Shown here piece after piece: positions 12,604 to 26,006 of a stretch of 64,000 nucleotides of DNA. The stretch is from Pithys albifrons albifrons. Its lineage: Eukaryota > Chordata > Aves > Passeriformes > Thamnophilidae. The stretch lies in contig NC_092458.1 of NCBI RefSeq assembly GCF_047495875.1, positions 4,423,939-4,487,938 of the forward strand, in the 5' to 3' direction. The notes under the pieces are model-generated. The model made no database searches. It was not told the origin of the DNA and saw nothing but the letters and a program-made list of their open reading frames with translations. A program made the position numbers and the translations under genes. Position 1 is the stretch's first letter; every line of letters begins with the position of its first letter.

Positions 12604-12799
12604 TCCAGTTCCGAGCATCTAGTTCATATGTGGTGGGTTTCCTTGTGTGTGGTTCTTTTTAAATTTGTTTCTCTGTTTATGCACAGCTACTCAGAAGTTG
12701 CAACCACCCTGCTCAGAGATACATAATGAAAGGAGAAGAAGCAATGAACATACATTGAAAGTTGGGAAATTATGCCCTGATATAGATTAACAAAGACCA

Positions 12800-12936
12800 G
12801 AAAAGGTGCTGAGAGTGTCTGTGCACGTTCCACTCTGGAGATATTCAAAACTAAACTGGACACAACCCTGAGCAGCCTGCTCTAAAGTCCTGCTATGAAC
12901 AGTCAGATGGATGTGATGTGATCCCATGATTCTACG
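12800..12936 (+). mobile_element. CR1 LINE 3'-end fragment
   Basis: Resembles the last part of CR1: a segment encoding the end of ORF2 (GGAGATATTCAAAACTAAAC, then CTGGACAC), then the ACCTGCTCTA-like region, ending in CATGATTCTACG, a version of the CR1 3' octamer. The usual stretch before the octamer is shortened. This is an old, degraded copy. Confidence 0.7.
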
Positions 12937-13817
12937 TGTTTTGAGTGATTTGAAAGAAACATTTCTAGGGTTGACAATCCACTTACTAAATATGGCTTCT
13001 ATGATTTTTTTTCATTGTTCAGAGAAGGATTAAGCTTTGGTGGTATATTGACTGTTTTGATTTTTCCACGTAGAGAATCTGAAAGAAGTGATGGCTTAAC
13101 TCAAAATCCTCACATCCCACTATAATGCTAAGTACCTTCATATTATACATTTACAATCTTGGTATAAAAGCAGGGAGATGCCAGAGGTTAGGTCTACTAT
13201 GAAAGTGATGACACAATCTGCCCACCCACCTAGTTCAAATACTATTACCAATATATTTAGGACCATCATACTTTCAGTGGTTAGACTTCTATCTCAAACT
13301 GGAATATCCTAAAAATTTGCACTACTGGGACCTTTGAATAAAACATGATATCAGTAGTCATTGACAACATTACCTTATAAGCACACCACAATGGCTTTTC
13401 AGTATGGTTTACACAAAGCTTTGGATTTCTAATAGGATTGAATTTAATTTTGAGCATAGACAGCTAGGTTTCATACAATTTATGGGTACTTTTTTATCTG
13501 TTTAGTATCAAGAAAGCTACGTTCCCTTGATACAATATTAACTTGAAAGTGATGAGTGGATCTCTTTCTTCCAATCTGTATATTATGTGGACAATCGGTT
13601 CTCTTTCTGCTTTCCTTCTTGTATGTATGTCAAGAGTTTTCCCTTTGTTATGCTTTACCCTAACGTGATGTAGTCATACATGCTATGAACCCAAGAATTC
13701 AGCACTCAGATTAATATGATTTTGTCAATTTCTTTCATACTTAGGAATAAAATAATCTGCTAATATTTTCTGTTAACCATAGATGAATTAATGCCACATC
13801 AGACATTTTTATTTTGG
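12937..13817. other. Unique DNA, nothing recognised
   Basis: AT-rich, no open frame or repeat that I can support. Confidence 0.45.
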
Positions 13818-13822
13818 ATAGG

Positions 13823-14449
13823 TGTGCTGGTTTAAAGGCGAACCAGCAGGGGAAATGAACTCACCACGAGAGAGATTATAAGTCAGACCTAAAATTTAAT
13901 AATAATATTAAAATAAAAACACTGACACAAAAGGGAAATTGCCTTCAACTCACAAAAAACCCAGCAGCAGAACCCAGTGTCCTGGGGCAAAAACCCAAGG
14001 GAGTTTGTTTGCCCTTGTGCTGAGACCCCTGTGGCCCCCCAAGTCCAGAGCAAAAGGAAATGAAATACCTGTTGGTGCAGGCGAGGACTGTGGTCTGGCT
14101 GAGACCAGTGATCTCCTCCTGTCAAGGTCCTGCTGCTCCTCTGGATCCGACGAGAAGTTACCAAAGTCTTCTTACCCACCACTTATGTACCCTCAGGGAG
14201 CACCCAGTCCCTCCCCCTGGGCGGGGACTCACACAATGGGTGATTAACTCTGGGAGCCAGGGGGTATTGAACTGTTGATGGCCCATTAGCAGCTCCGCCC
14301 CCTCAGGCTGGGTGTGAAGGTGATAATGACTCCCTGGGCAGCTGCTGCTAATGGCCCATTGTCCTTGGGGAATGAATAGAGGGGGTAGAATACACAGCTT
14401 TGATCACCCCCACACAGTGTCAGCTGGTCCCTCCTGCTCAACTAGGACA
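13823..14449 (-). mobile_element. Solo LTR C, copy 2 (5-bp target duplication)
   Basis: The reverse-orientation copy of the family at 2269 and 57422: 627 bp from TGTGCTGGTTT to ACTAGGACA on the plus strand, flanked by exact ATAGG repeats (13818-13822 and 14450-14454). The intact duplication and length show a solo LTR with no later rearrangement. Frames of 72-102 codons on both strands lie within it and are not genes. Confidence 0.88.
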
Positions 14450-14454
14450 ATAGG

Positions 14455-14846
14455 GCAGAAAACACAAGAATATTGAACAACCTTTATTCAAATTATTGCA
14501 AATATTGGTAGAAAAACTCTCTAATCTTTGTATTTTACCTTAAATAATCAATCATTCATGACTGAGCAGAAGAGAAAGGGAAATAACTGCTAGTTTAATT
14601 GTAAGTACAGACCTTGTCTAGTCTCCAGAACTCCAGCATAATACATATTTTGCCAAGGGGGTTCAAACCCATAAAATCTTTTCTTTAAAGCTAGCCTTTA
14701 AAGCTGTACTGGGTTCAAGAGTGTCAAAACACTTTGATTTATATGTGACTGAGTGTGCTTTCAGAGCAGACTGATAGAAGTGCTGCTGAGTCATATTCTC
14801 AAGATCCTTGATAACACATGCAGATTGTCACCCCCTGGCTCCATAG
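14455..14846. other. Spacer between two reversed LTRs, nothing recognised
   Basis: About 390 bp of ordinary sequence between LTR C copy 2 and LTR A copy 2. Confidence 0.5.
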
Positions 14847-14851
14847 TACCT

Positions 14852-15480
14852 TGTCCTGGGTTGAGCTGGCAAAACGCCAACTGTCCAGGACAGAGTGAAA
14901 GGGTTCCTCCTCCCCCCAGCCAGCCAAGGGAAAAAGAAGAGAGAGAGAAAAGAAAAACCCTCAAAACCAGGTTTATGCTGGAACTAACTACATGTATTTA
15001 TACAGAAAGGAGAAAATTGAGAGGAAACTACAATATAACACACACTTACACAAGTTACATATATATAACAAGGAATAACTTCCCACTCCCCAATTAATAC
15101 AAAGCAAAGTCTATTACACTGGATTTGTAAGTACTCTGAGAGACACATAGCAAGAAACAGAAAGAGTAACAACAAAAATGTTTCTACTTCCCTGAATGCA
15201 AACAAAATGCAAGCAGAGGTAACAGAAGCAGGGCCCAGCATAGTAGAGGAGCTGCCAGATGTCCTCCTCTTAGTGCAGCCATGATGGAACCAACCAAGCC
15301 ACTCCCACACACTGGATTTTACCCCCCTTTGAGATGATGTAGTATGGTATGGAATACAATATTATTGGCTGGAAGAAGTCAGCTGTGAGCTAGCTCAGCC
15401 CAGCTTAAATCAGCTGACAATCCTAGGCCTAGCTGAACTTTAAAACCTAAGTTTAGGCCCACCTGGCCAAACCCATAACA
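14852..15480 (-). mobile_element. Solo LTR A, copy 2 (5-bp target duplication)
   Basis: 629 bp, on the plus strand TGTCCTGGGTTGAGC to AACCCATAACA, flanked by exact TACCT (14847-14851 and 15481-15485). This copy fixes the boundaries of family A: on its sense strand it begins TGTTATGGGTT and ends AACCCAGGACA. Two frames of 114 and 108 codons overlap inside it and are shadows. Copies elsewhere at 6376, 28250 and 59505. Confidence 0.9.
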
Positions 15481-15485
15481 TACCT

Positions 15486-18400
15486 CTAACAGCACCTGCT
15501 GCACACAATTATTCCCCCTACTTTTCATTTTCTCAGCCTATAGTGTGGATGCCAATCCTGTTCATCAGCCAAATAACTGTCAGCTGCCCATGCCATCATT
15601 AACAGATGTTTTTCAGTGCTGATTTTGAGTTTGAGTATTTTTAGCATAAATATCTTTTTTATCTGAATTATGGCCACAGCAATATCAGTGTGTTGTAAAA
15701 TCCACCTCTTCTTCTCCTGAGCAAGGTGAGGAGTGAAAGTACTCAGTGTCTCTGTGCTTTTATTGTCTTGAAAAAGCTATGAGACACAATTAACATGTCT
15801 AACACTCAGTTCCCCAATGGAAGTCTGATGTCCTAGGGTAATTAACAAAGCTAGTGATCAAAAGCCAGAAAATAATTTTTGAGAGAATATACAGTGGTTT
15901 ATGTATTTTCTTCTCACAGTTTTGATTTTTCTTAAATTTAAACTTATTATTTTCACTGTTTAATAATTGTAGTGGTAGTAAGAGTAGTAATAGCACTAGT
16001 GTTTTTATAAAAGAATGTCCTAAAAATAATAATTTTAATAAAAGACTGAAAAGCAACAAGAAAGACAGGGCAAATAATTTGGAATGTAATTGAATTTCTG
16101 TCCTTTCTCATTATACTTGTAAAGAAGAACTAATGTAATCTACTCTTCACATTCATTAGAATTAGGTACTTGAAAAAAAGGAAATCCATGGGTCTGGGTG
16201 TCATTGAAAGTACCAGAGAGTGACTATTTGTTAGCCATGAGAACAGCTTTGCCAGACTCTCAAAAGAGAGGCAAGTAAATAAACATGTTCACAGGTGTTA
16301 ACTATTCTCAGGAATAAAATTTTTTCCTTGCTAAAGAGCAATCCTCACTTTGATTTCAATAAACTAAAACTTGTCTCTCACATAATTTATTATGTTTTTT
16401 TGTTTTATCACATTAAATTGAATAAACTGGAGATATTTTTATCACAGATTTCTGCAGTTTTATTATTTTCTTAATCATAAATTAAAATATTTCTTTCTAC
16501 TTTTCTTCTTGTTCAAGTCTATTAATCTTACTGAATTTACTGGATCTTGCTGACTTTAACAAAGAGAAATGCAGCATCATTGAACTTGTTCTGGTATCCT
16601 GCAGATGTTGTATAATTTCCTAATTTTCTTTTTTTTGGCGTTTAAATATGAAAACTGATCATCAAACAGATTTTTAAATCTTTGCTCTTAAGTATTATTG
16701 GAATAGTAATGTTTCAAGAAGCCATCCACATTCAGCTCAACTGGTTTATTGATCAAGACACTAATTAACCAGTAGATAAATGTGTTACCTGGCTCCTCTG
16801 CTCTCCAGTCCCCTACAATGTGACAGCAAAAATATGGAAAGTCCATAATGTTCAATTAGCTACTCAAGTTAATACCCCTCCAAAGCCTAGAGTTCCTTAA
16901 TTCCCACCTGCTTAATCTTTGAAAACAGAAATATCAGTGACTTAAATATCAATCACATGTGGTTTTTCTGGTATCTGCTTTGCCAGGTGGTACTTTAAAA
17001 GAAGAATATGGAAAATGGCAAGATGTACAAATCAGTCATAATTACTATAAAGGACATATCTAGATACACAGGCTAATGAGTTCCCAAAAGAATCAGCTAG
17101 GCCAGAGGTCATAAGTTTAGCCAGTCCTAAACCTGAATAGCAAAGTATTATGGAAATTTGGTTCACTGATTAACATAAACATGCACAATCTTATGGTAAA
17201 ACACACGTAAGCTAAAATCAGTGTTTAAATAAAAGTATGACTGCTAATAACAGTCCCTCTGGGAATCTGTGAAATATTACTTACAGGACCAAAATTTTAA
17301 CTTCCAAAATTCCTAAGGTCTTAGTCAACTGAAGCCAAATTAAGATAACTGACAGAGAAATCCCTAAAATATTCTTCCAGTTTGTTAGTCTCATACTTTG
17401 ATAGCCATCTGAGATAGTTTCCTTCACTGAAACTATATTTAGGTACACAGTCACACATTAAAAATGAAACGTTAAACTATCTAAAAATGAAAGGTAAAAC
17501 CTTTACACAGTAAATAAATAAAATTACTAATGTAAACAAAGAAACTTTAACATATAACAAGCAACCAAACCAAGTATAAGCCTATCAAACATTCTAACTA
17601 CATTAAAAAAAGCTATGGCTGTCTTCTTTTTCTGGTCCAGTCTGTTACTTTTTATTTACCTACTCTCCTGTATTTCTCCATCTGGACTTTACAGGTAAAC
17701 AGAAAACTTGAAATTAGCTTTTAATTTTAAGTAGTTTTTCTTGACGTGTTTAACCTAAAACGCTGATGACATAGCTAATAATTTTTTAACAACTCAGTTG
17801 AACCCCCTTTAATTTTATAATTTGAAATTGAGTACCTTTTTTTAAACTGGTAAAAAAATATTTGGCCTGTTCCCCACTAATTGCAGTATGTTCTGATTTT
17901 GATATATAAGTTATCATCTTCTGCTTCCATCCCTTAATGTAGAAGCTGACTCAGCACACCCAAGGTGTAGCTGTTGGGTTGCAATCCTGGTTGAATGCCT
18001 AATGTACTATTGCATTATGCTGATAAGGTGATGAAGTATAAAGTTTGTACTGTGTAATTCCTCCATGTGCTTCTAGGATCAACAGCTGAAAAAAAGCAAT
18101 CCAACAGTTCTATTTTTTGTAAAGTAACATAAGGAAGGTCAGTCATGACATTTTTCTAACATACACTTAAAAATACCTAAAACTATGCTAAAATCCAGGC
18201 ATAAATCCATAAATCCAGTGGCAAACTAGTATTGATAATTATAACAACTATTAAATAAGGCATTCATTGAATTTGAAAAAGGTATATAATTTTTTTTTTA
18301 ATTTTAGTCTGGGAGACTTTTTAAGAACACAAACCAGTTGCATAACATTAGCAAATCCAGACTCAGGAGATAGTGCAACTTTTGGTTTCAAAAAACATCT

Positions 18401-19538
18401 ACAAGGCTTTACAGTTGAATGTCAGGAATATCAGCAGTATAATAACATGAAATTGTAAGGTTGTGATTTAAAAAAGAATATTTCTATCAAATAATCTTGT
18501 TCACACTCTATGTATTGCAGTCATACTAAAATGTGGCCCCAAAAGCCTTTAAACAAAATACCCCTTCTTTGATCAAAAGTGGCCTTTGAAAAAGTAGTGG
18601 CTTAGATGATTACTAAATTGAAAAGGGACACTCATTCACATGCTTTGATGGACTGAAGTTTTTACAAGTTTATCAAGAAACAAATGAATAGTAGTTTATT
18701 CCTAATATTTCTTTGAAATGTGTGAGAATGATAGTTGCATAAAGATCTTTCCAGAAGTAAAGATACTCTTTCCTGACAGTTTATCTGTGAAACAGTGATG
18801 ATGCTGTTTCCTAGCTCATGATTAATTTTAAACTAAGATTAAGTACCTAACATGGAACAAAATACTTAAGCATTGAAGGACATGAATTTATGTCTTCAGA
18901 ATCAGACTAAAAGCAAATGAATAAAAAAAGAATTTGGATGCCAAAGAATAATTTAGGTCAAATTGGATATTTATATGGATGGTGATAATAGTGGAAATCT
19001 AATGTTCATAGTTTCAAGCTAATAAATGGGTTTGTTTTCCATTCAATCCCTCTCTAATGAAAGTGCAAAAATACTTCCTGAAGTACTGGTAAACATCTTT
19101 GGCTGCTAAACAACTGTTTAATACACATTAATTACTGTGAATCATTCGGAAGTAGCTCAGCTTAGTGATCACTTCTTTGTGCTAAAAACAACTTTTTAGA
19201 ACAATGGACAACTATTGTTTGATGAACACTGAAGGAGTTGTTAGTCAAATTCCAAGGTCTGGAAAATGTCACTTGCTTTTATTGTTTTTGCATTGAAAAT
19301 AAATATCTCCTGTCACTAGATAAAATCCCAGAAAGCATATGGATCACAGGCTGGTATTGTTAGGATAGCAATAAGAATTTATCTTTCCAGGTCAGTGTCC
19401 TAATGAAAAAATATAAAACTTCTGTTCCCAAACAGGGAGTGACCTTAAAATATTTTACATAGTAAAAATATTCAACCAGTCACATTTAAAAATTGAAAAA
19501 AAAAAGCTAGATAGTTGAATTAATCCCTTTCCAAGGTA
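15486..19538. other. Unique AT-rich DNA, nothing recognised
   Basis: About 4 kb with no repeat family or exon that I can support. The longest frames (86 and 63 codons) are AT-rich and lack protein character. Confidence 0.45.
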
Positions 19539-20645
19539 CATAGAATCATAGAGCAGTTTATGTTGTATAAGGATATCTCATTCCAACCCTCCCTGTCATG
19601 GGCAGGGGACCTTCCACTAGACCAGGTTACTGAGAACCTGATTCAGCCTGGCTTTGAATATTCCCAGGGATGAGGAGTCCACAGCCTCTCTGGGCAAGCT
19701 GTTCCAGTGCCTCACAGTCAAGAATTTCAAAGATGAAACCACATTCACAGTAAAGAATTCCTTCCTAATATATAATCTCAACTTATCCTCCTTCAGCTTA
19801 ATGCCATTCCTCCTTGTCCTATCCCTACATGTCCTTCTGAAAAGTCCTTCTTGTAAGTCTCCTTTAGGTACTGGAAAGCTGCTAGAAGGTCTCCCTGGAG
19901 CCTTCTCACCTCCAGTCTGAACAGCCCCAATCCTCTCAGCCATGGATAGATGTTCCAGCCCTCTGATCATCTTCATGGCCTGTCTGTCTTGTGTGAGGGC
20001 CCCAAACCTGGATGCAGTACTCCAGGTGGGGTCTCAACAGAGCAAAGTAGAGGGGGAGAAATACTTTCCTCTACCTGCTGTTCAAGTCTCTTTCAATGCA
20101 GCCCAGGAAGTGGGTGGCTTTCTGGGCTGTGAGCACGCATTGCCAAGTCAGTTGAGCTTCCCATCAGCATGCCCAAGTCCTCCTCTGCAGTGCTAGTCTC
20201 AATCAATTCTCCACCCACCCTGTACTTGTGCTTGGGATTGTCCCTACCCAGATGTAAGACCTTGCACTTGGTCTTGTTGAAGTTCATGAGTTTTGCATGG
20301 GCCCATCCTTCAGGACTGTCCAGGTCCCTCTGGATGGCATCTCTTTCCTCCAGCATGCCAACTACACCACATAGCTTCATGTCATTGACGAACTTGAGGG
20401 TGCACTCAATCCCAAAATCCATGTCACCAACAAAAATGATAAAAAGTGCCAGTCCCAATATCAACCCTCAAGAAACATCACTTGTCACTGGTGTCTACTT
20501 GGAGATCAAGCCAATGACTACAACTCTTTGAATGAGACCATCCAGCCGATTTTTTATCCTCACAGTGGTCCACTCTTCAAATACATGTCTCTCCTATTTA
20601 GAGACAAGGATCTCATGCAGGACAGTGTCAAGTGTTTTGCACTTC
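19539..20645 (-). mobile_element. CR1 LINE copy, about 1.1 kb, 3' end at left
   Basis: The right-to-left order is that of the second half of CR1. Its 3' terminus is the reversed octamer at 19539-19553. Next comes the end of ORF2 on the minus strand at 19617-19976, including a segment with KFLTVRHWNSLPREAVDSSS. The reverse-transcriptase active-site region follows at 20093-20464, and an upstream RT segment runs to about 20645. The active-site box, normally F-A-D-D in CR1, reads F-V-N-D here, so the first catalytic aspartate has been lost. The two open pieces lie in different frames. It is a 5'-truncated dead copy, as is typical of CR1. Confidence 0.87.
19617..20464 (-). pseudogene. Remnant of CR1 ORF2 (reverse transcriptase and C-terminus)
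   Basis: Two frames: 20464-20093 carries the RT palm region with the decayed box FVNDMKL, followed by the CR1 segment around KTKCKVLHLGRDNPKHKY. 19976-19617 carries the C-terminal region (RGLEHLSMAERIGAVQTGGEK and on to ARLNQVLSNLV). Frameshifts and the altered active site make it non-functional. ORF2 normally nicks and reverse-transcribes CR1 RNA at the target. Confidence 0.82.
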
Positions 20646-23600
20646 AAATACCCATAGTAAGTAAAGTGACATAGTTTCCTCTACCCTAGAAGTACTTTTT
20701 TTCTCCAAAATTACTCCACAAAGAGTCTAGATGCCTGAGTTAAAGTAACCTGCAGTTTTTAAATGGCTACATTTAACTTACACGAAAACTTGCCCTTGTT
20801 CTGTGGAGACTTGTTTTGACCTTATTTTCCCATGAAATTTGGGCTATAGATCAGTGCTAAAGAAATAATAACTTTCCAGCTCAAGCCTTTGTGTAGTCTA
20901 AAATCAAATCACTCTTTGTGGTTGTTACCAGACCACTAAGAGGGTAACTTCTGATCTGCCTTCCTACCTTCTGTCAAATAACAGATTATGAACTTTCTCT
21001 TCTTCAAGTTGCTGCTTGACTTTGAAAGCAAACATTAGCAGAGAGATGCAAGTTAGCAAAACAAACCTTGAAAGAAAATGGGATTTTGTTCTAAATATGC
21101 TGCTACATAATTTTATTAGGTGTTAACTTTTTTTTTCTCAGAGTGAGAAGTTTATTCTTTTTACCTGTTTAGTAAAATTTGTTTCATGCCGCCATTCAAT
21201 TACATCTTCTCTAGGCTGAAATATTGAGGGGTATTTTATGCAAAGATCTTGTAACACACATCTGATCATCCTGCTTCCTTAGTCTAAATCTTAAAATACA
21301 GTCATATTCAAGGTAATGTTATGTCATACTGATGTTCTTTATGTTTTCCATAACAATTCTCAGAATTCTACTTTCCATTTTTGTCTCTTCTAATGAGGGA
21401 GATGATGTTTCCAGAAAAACAAAACAAACAAACAAACAAACAAAAGCAACAACAGCCAAACTGCAATTGCATTTTTATGAATTTCCTAATTCCTAATTTC
21501 TTTAGAGCCTATTGCTCTTTCTGAGTACTTAACATTTTTCTCACCCAGAGTCAAATGGCAAACAGATTATATTACTTCTGCATGTATCAACTTTGAATTC
21601 TTACTGGTGCTTTATCTCTGAGACATGACAGGTTATTAAATCTTACACTTGAGGTTTAACTTTTCCAGAATATCTTCCTATCACCAGAAAACTTTTTATC
21701 ACACTTTCCAAACTTTTCCAAATCAATAAGTTAAAAAGTCCTTCTCATATATATTCATACAAAGCCCGTCCTTTGTGCAAGCTATTTGTCAAATCCTTAC
21801 TTCCTCTCTTTTAGTAGATTATTAATCCACAAATTACTTTAAGAATATGAGAACCTTCTTTCAAGAACTCAAATCAATTACAAAGCAATTTTTTTTCTTT
21901 TTGTAGACACTGTGTTGCTTCTTCCTAAATAGGTAAGATCTCTATTTCATGCTCTTTAAAGAAAAAAATGCTTTCTTCTGCTTCTTCCAGAAAAAACGTG
22001 ACTTATTAGTTTGTTGGTCCTTTTATGTTCCCTGGACTTCTTCTAAAAAAAAGGAAAGAGAAAACCCAGACAAGAACCTCTTCCCTCCTCCTCACTGAGT
22101 CAGAGATATGACGGAGATTACACATCGTAATTAATAATTCAGCATATGTGACAATGCACAGAATTTTTGGCATTACTGGTTGTAGCATGTGACATCAGAA
22201 GACTTTGTAATGAGGAGACAGTGATTTCAAGCATGATCTAGGCAGAGTTTAACCATACATATTACCTGCAGAGAGCTGCATGTTAGCATGAATGACTGCT
22301 CTATATTTATATAACCTGAGCACATCACATTTTTGTTGTCCACCTTACTTTTTCAAACTGAAGTGTATGAATTTTTCCATTATTTATTTTTTGGATAGAA
22401 AGAAGGCTTTCTGAAATCTTTCTTGCTTCTATTGACCTCCCTTACGCTTGTCAAATTCCTTTTGGACTTTCTCAAGTCTTTGTTTGATAGGGTGTATGCA
22501 TTTTTCAGAACATCCAGGACAGCGTCTTTAAAGTACTTTCCATTATGTTTGAAGAGATTTTGCTCTTTTAGCTGTTTTTCTTTCTGATTGGAAAAAAATT
22601 CCCATGTAGCTCTCCTTTTTATAGTTCCATTTCCATTTTATACCATAACAGTCTAGTTTCTTTCAGAGCCTTCAGAAAAAAACAAAGAACAAAACAACAA
22701 AAAACACCCCCCAAAAACAACTTTGTTAAAAACCTTTTGAAAAATAACTCTATATCATCTGAATACATAATACAGCATATTTACCCATATAGTTACTAGT
22801 TACAGTTTGTTGTATTTCCTGTCAATTTGTCTGGTACAAAGGTCAAATTTACTTGGTTTCAGCTCTTAATAGCATCTTAGAAATCTGATAAAGAGCTATG
22901 TGTTCCTCTCTAGACCTAAATTTGTATGGATTATTTCTGTTTGTGTCAGTATTCAATTTAATCTTCAAAAGACAGTAAATCCATCTCATATATTCCTGTT
23001 GGCTTATGCTCAAAACTGGACTCTAAATCCATATTTATCCTGATCACAGGATCACTGATAGTTTCCTACCAGAAGCACACCCTTAACCTTCTCTTATGCT
23101 GCTTGTTTGTATCAACCCTCAGTTAAGCAAAACTGATGGACCGAAAGCAGACTCAGAATTGCTACGTCCCCTATGACCTCTGTCTCAAAGTTATGATTAG
23201 ATACTGAGGTCCTAGCCCTTTATTTTTTCTTGATGATTTCTGATGAGTCAAAACCTAATCATAACTCATTGGCCTCTAGTCTGAACACAATTCCAGCCAA
23301 AGCTGTCAGCTGAAGAATTAATTTTTGTTATTGGCCTATGTGTCTTCCAACCTACTCTCTCACTTTATAATTTCTTTTTAATTGTCTCTAGTCACTTAAA
23401 CCTGAGCAACCTCTAGTTTTGCAGTGAAGAATATATATATTACTTTCATTCTTTTAGTTTGGACTAAATAATTGATACATTTTTCACTGTTTGATTTTCA
23501 AACATCAAACCATTATGTTTACATAACTTCACTAAAATATCAGTGCCATTTGTAACTCTAAATCTTCTTTCACCCTCGGCATAACAAATACCAAGACCTA

Positions 23601-24164
23601 AAGTGATGTTGGTCACCAAAGATCCTGGAGACAACATACTACCCAACCATTGGCCTATTTTCCTCTCTAGAAAAACACTTTAATATCTATTTCGCTGCAG
23701 GACAAAACAAATACTGAATACTGAAACGTTTCAAAACAGAGAAAGAACATAAAATAAAAGATCAGCAACATAATGATGTTTTAAGGGCCTTTGGCATTTC
23801 TCTAATCCAATCTCACACTTAAAGCAGAGGCATGTCTGAATTAACACCAAGATGCTCAGGACCTTGAATAATGAAAATCTCCAAGGAGGAAGATTCTACA
23901 GCCTTGCTAAGAGATCTGTAGTTATTCCAAGATATTATTATAGTACTGTTTTTTATTCTCCCCTATGTCTCATCAGAAATTTCTTTGTTTCTATTTGTGA
24001 CTTGTTCTCTCTTGTTTTCCTTCTGTGCACTTCAATGCAAAGTCTGCCTCTGGCTCCTTGATAACCCCCTCACAGACACTATCAGGTGTCTGTTAGCACC
24101 CCCACCACTGCCACCAAAATTTATCTCCTCTCCAGTGTGTGCAAGTCACACTCATTATCCTCTC
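20646..24164. other. Unique DNA; short (AAAC)n tract
   Basis: Mostly AT-rich sequence without recognised features. A short (CAAA)n tract lies at 21420-21445. Around 22380-22640 the sequence is less random than its surroundings, but I cannot name a family. A 60-codon minus frame at 23464-23646 has no known features. Confidence 0.4.
21420..21445. repeat. (AAAC)n microsatellite
   Basis: About six CAAA units in a row. Confidence 0.85.
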
Positions 24165-24365
24165 TTCACAGTGACAGTGCTCCAATTCCTGACCATCTTG
24201 GCTGAGGGTTCATCTCTGTTGAACCCATTTAAATTCACCACTGTGGCTCCTGGAGGACCCAAAGCTGGGTGCAGTGTTTCAGATACAGGAAGCACTGAGT
24301 AAAGGGGAATAATCACTTCCCTCAAGCCTGTTGATAGAGTCCAGTATGGTGTTTACCTTCATCTA
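24165..24365 (-). mobile_element. CR1 LINE fragment, old
   Basis: Read on the minus strand this matches the late part of CR1 ORF2. The plus-strand landmarks are a GTGCTCCAATTCCTGACCATCTTGG-type segment and, about 90 bp on, ACCCAAAGCTGGGTGCAGTGT, which correspond to the conserved 'squares' of CR1 coding sequence. Neither end of the element is present. It is diverged enough that exact limits are uncertain. Confidence 0.6.
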
Positions 24366-26006
24366 CCTTACTAAATTAGCTTTTTCTCAGAATAACAGGA
24401 ATTATTTTTGTAGGAGAGAGTTTTGCAGAGAGTTTCCACAATCAAGGATGGCAGCAGGTAGTAATACTGCTGTTACATATGATGTGCTTGTGGTCATTTA
24501 AAAAGTACTTTAAGAGCTGGTATGAAGAACAGATAATTATGTCTCAGATTTTCTTAACAGTGGACTGACACCTACATTAAATCATATGCTAGGTTTATAA
24601 ATCATGTATTTCTAGAAATAATGTAATTGATTTATAACTTATGAACATGAATTATAACTATGTTACTGATTTATACACTGTTTGATGATTTCCATAAATC
24701 ATATAACCCATTTGTGAAAAGTATTGGGTGTGATTAATAACGGTGCTACCTTCATTTCAGATATGATGCAACTGTCTTTTGGTTTATGTAATAGATATCA
24801 TAAGATGATATGTTTTACTATCACTTGTGAAGTTTACTTTCCCAAAAGTCACTACAGTATTCTGCCTTAACTCATACTTGATTCATTTGCTTAGGTAGCT
24901 GCTCTCACACCTCTAATCAGATTTGCAACTAACATCTTTTGCTTACTTCAAGTCCTGGTAACAAAAAGAGAATAAGAATCACAGAAAGACCTTGAGAGTA
25001 CATTCATTAAAATGAGTTAAAGAATCCTAAAAATATATTGATTTTTTTTTCTGTCTGATAATATGTCTGCTTATAAACCACAGCAGTTACATTGTATATG
25101 GGTCAACCTTCCACTGGTCAGCCAGCTAAAACTGGTCTAGATTCCTTCTTCTGTTAAGTAATTTATTAAATATTAGGTCACAACCTTGGTGATCAAAATG
25201 TGTTCTGGTATTTCAGGCTTTCTTTTTAACGGTTTTATCAGATAGAAAAAGGCTTAAAATAGGGCATTTCTCTTCCTTACTAATGTTTCTATTTATTTTA
25301 TTTATAGAATTTTGTGCAGGTGTGTAGGTATGTATATGTATTTGAAAAGTTTTCTTGCTTGTTTTCAAAAGAAAATAGACAAAATTGACACTGTAAGAAT
25401 TTTGAACCAGTCTTTGAATTGTTTATATGCTAAGAATTTTTAATGTTTCATTAATTTGAGTTGCTTCATTGAACAAATGAACCTCCAATTACTTTTGTAA
25501 TTTAGGATTCAGTTTAAGATTTGCATTTTATTTTGAAACTGAAACCATTATTTCCTTTTTTAAAACAGTAATAAAGTGTATTGACATGGGGCTAGCAAAT
25601 TCTTTTCTGATACTATCCTTGGTTTTGCTTGGACTCAATGAAAAAAAAAAGTGAAAGCCAGGTAAATGTTTAAAAGCAAATATCATTTGTAGGTAAATGA
25701 ACGTGCCTACACAGAATTTTAGGTGGGGTTTTTTTCCAAATCTTACTTGGGTCTTTTAGTGAATATAAAGACAATAAAGCATACTTGGTTTAATCCTTAA
25801 GTTCACTGTACTTGTACAAGCCCCGAAGTGGCTAAAAGCACTAACATGGCTACATTCATAGAAAGCTGAAGCTTATTAAAATATTCTTAGCTTGTAAATC
25901 TCCACCAAAATACTCAGTGGAAGTATAAAATCCAATTTTATGCCAATCATGCTGTTCACATCTTTAAGAAGTTTTTGCTTCATCTAAAACTCTTAACTTT
26001 GCATCA
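24366..26006. other. Unique DNA, nothing recognised
   Basis: AT-rich, no repeats or frames that I can support. Confidence 0.45.

Noticed and set aside
12211..12618. A 135-codon leucine/serine-rich protein
   Set aside because: Translation of the pentanucleotide repeat.
14753..15097. A 114-codon protein shared with 6748-7089
   Set aside because: Both are readings of LTR A, which explains their similarity.
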